Shown here: positions 63,800 to 64,000 of the stretch, in pieces | Layout of the letters: the number at the start of each line of letters is the position of its first letter | Position numbering within the stretch: position 1 is the stretch's first letter | Notes under the pieces: generated by a model | The model's input: the letters and a program-made list of their open reading frames with translations, nothing else | Database searches by the model: none | What the model was told of the DNA's origin: nothing | Position numbers and translations under genes: made by a program | From: Macrosoma leucophasiata | Taxonomy: Eukaryota; Arthropoda; Insecta; Lepidoptera; Hedylidae | DNA: 64,000 bases | Direction: 5' to 3' | Assembly (NCBI GenBank): GCA_036365455.1 | Contig: JAWQUS010000003.1 | Coordinates: 8,390,001 to 8,454,000 of the forward strand

Positions 63800-64000
63800 A
63801 ACATTGTAATTCTGTTTTTTCATGTCGCATCTGCAAACGTAAACATCACACCTTACTTCACCGAGATAAAACTAACGAATCAAATAATATTGTATCGAGT
63901 TTGGTTTCTAGATCTCAATCGAATACAACTGTGTTGCTAGCTACTGCAATAGTGCAAATTAAGGATGCATCAGGTCAAATGCAGTCCTTCCGTGCTTTGT
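63781..64000 (+). pseudogene. Continuation of Gag-Pol in the -1 frame, cut by window end
   Basis: The -1 frame is open from 63781 to the last base. It carries the His and Cys that would complete the zinc knuckle, then a second small Cys/His cluster ending in the HHTLLH motif typical of BEL elements, and the start of the protease region (LATAIVQIKD). This places the rest of protease and Pol beyond the window. Confidence 0.88.

Noticed and set aside
1..64000. A host gene cluster or bacterial-type defence system
   Set aside because: No host exons, no operon-like spacing, no ribosome binding pattern; all long frames belong to transposable elements of insect type.

Overview
The window looks like AT-rich nuclear DNA of an insect, most probably a moth or butterfly (Lepidoptera). 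The inference rests on transposon families: a mariner of the D,D34D type, Jockey/CR1-like and RTE-like LINE ends that are common in moth genomes, tRNA-derived SINEs with lepidopteran-style heads, and a BEL/Pao retrotransposon. I cannot fix the species. I found no host protein-coding gene, rRNA, CRISPR array or functional tRNA. Almost every open frame above 60 codons is chance or part of a mobile element.

Layout. 1-8 kb: MITEs, fragments of an A-tailed SINE-like repeat (called repeat A here), an element with 107-bp inverted arms, and four copies of a tRNA-bearing unit arranged as two back-to-back pairs (6.5-7.6 kb). 8-15 kb: a perfect 66-bp-arm hairpin, a GC-rich MITE, SINE and Helitron-like fragments, and long anonymous AT-rich DNA. 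15-22 kb: a three-level nest (RTE-like LINE tail inside a Jockey-like LINE inside repeat E), a PIF-like MITE, and repeats E, J, H and I. 22-33 kb: MITEs, SINEs, Helitron-like pieces, repeat F copies between 220-bp inverted repeats, and a perfect 68-bp-arm hairpin. 33-40 kb: a dead mariner, LINE ends, a Tc1/mariner-type MITE and a hAT-type MITE carrying a nested SINE. 40-56 kb: more repeat A, SINEs, MITEs and LINE tails. Repeats I, H, J and E appear here in the reverse order and orientation of their 15-22 kb copies, which suggests a broken-up inverted duplication.

56.8-64 kb holds the only long coding sequence. It is a BEL/Pao retrotransposon pair sharing one 599-bp LTR. The left copy has lost most of its 5' LTR, gag and most of protease, but keeps a 1443-residue Pol frame that runs into an envelope-like domain with a furin-type site. 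The right copy starts with a tRNA-Phe primer binding site and a gag frame, breaks frame inside a zinc knuckle, and leaves the window in the protease region.

Repeat A is the commonest element, with about 27 full or broken copies on both strands. Many other repeats are inserted into it or abut it. No operon-like or pathway organisation is visible; the window is best read as a record of nested transposition.
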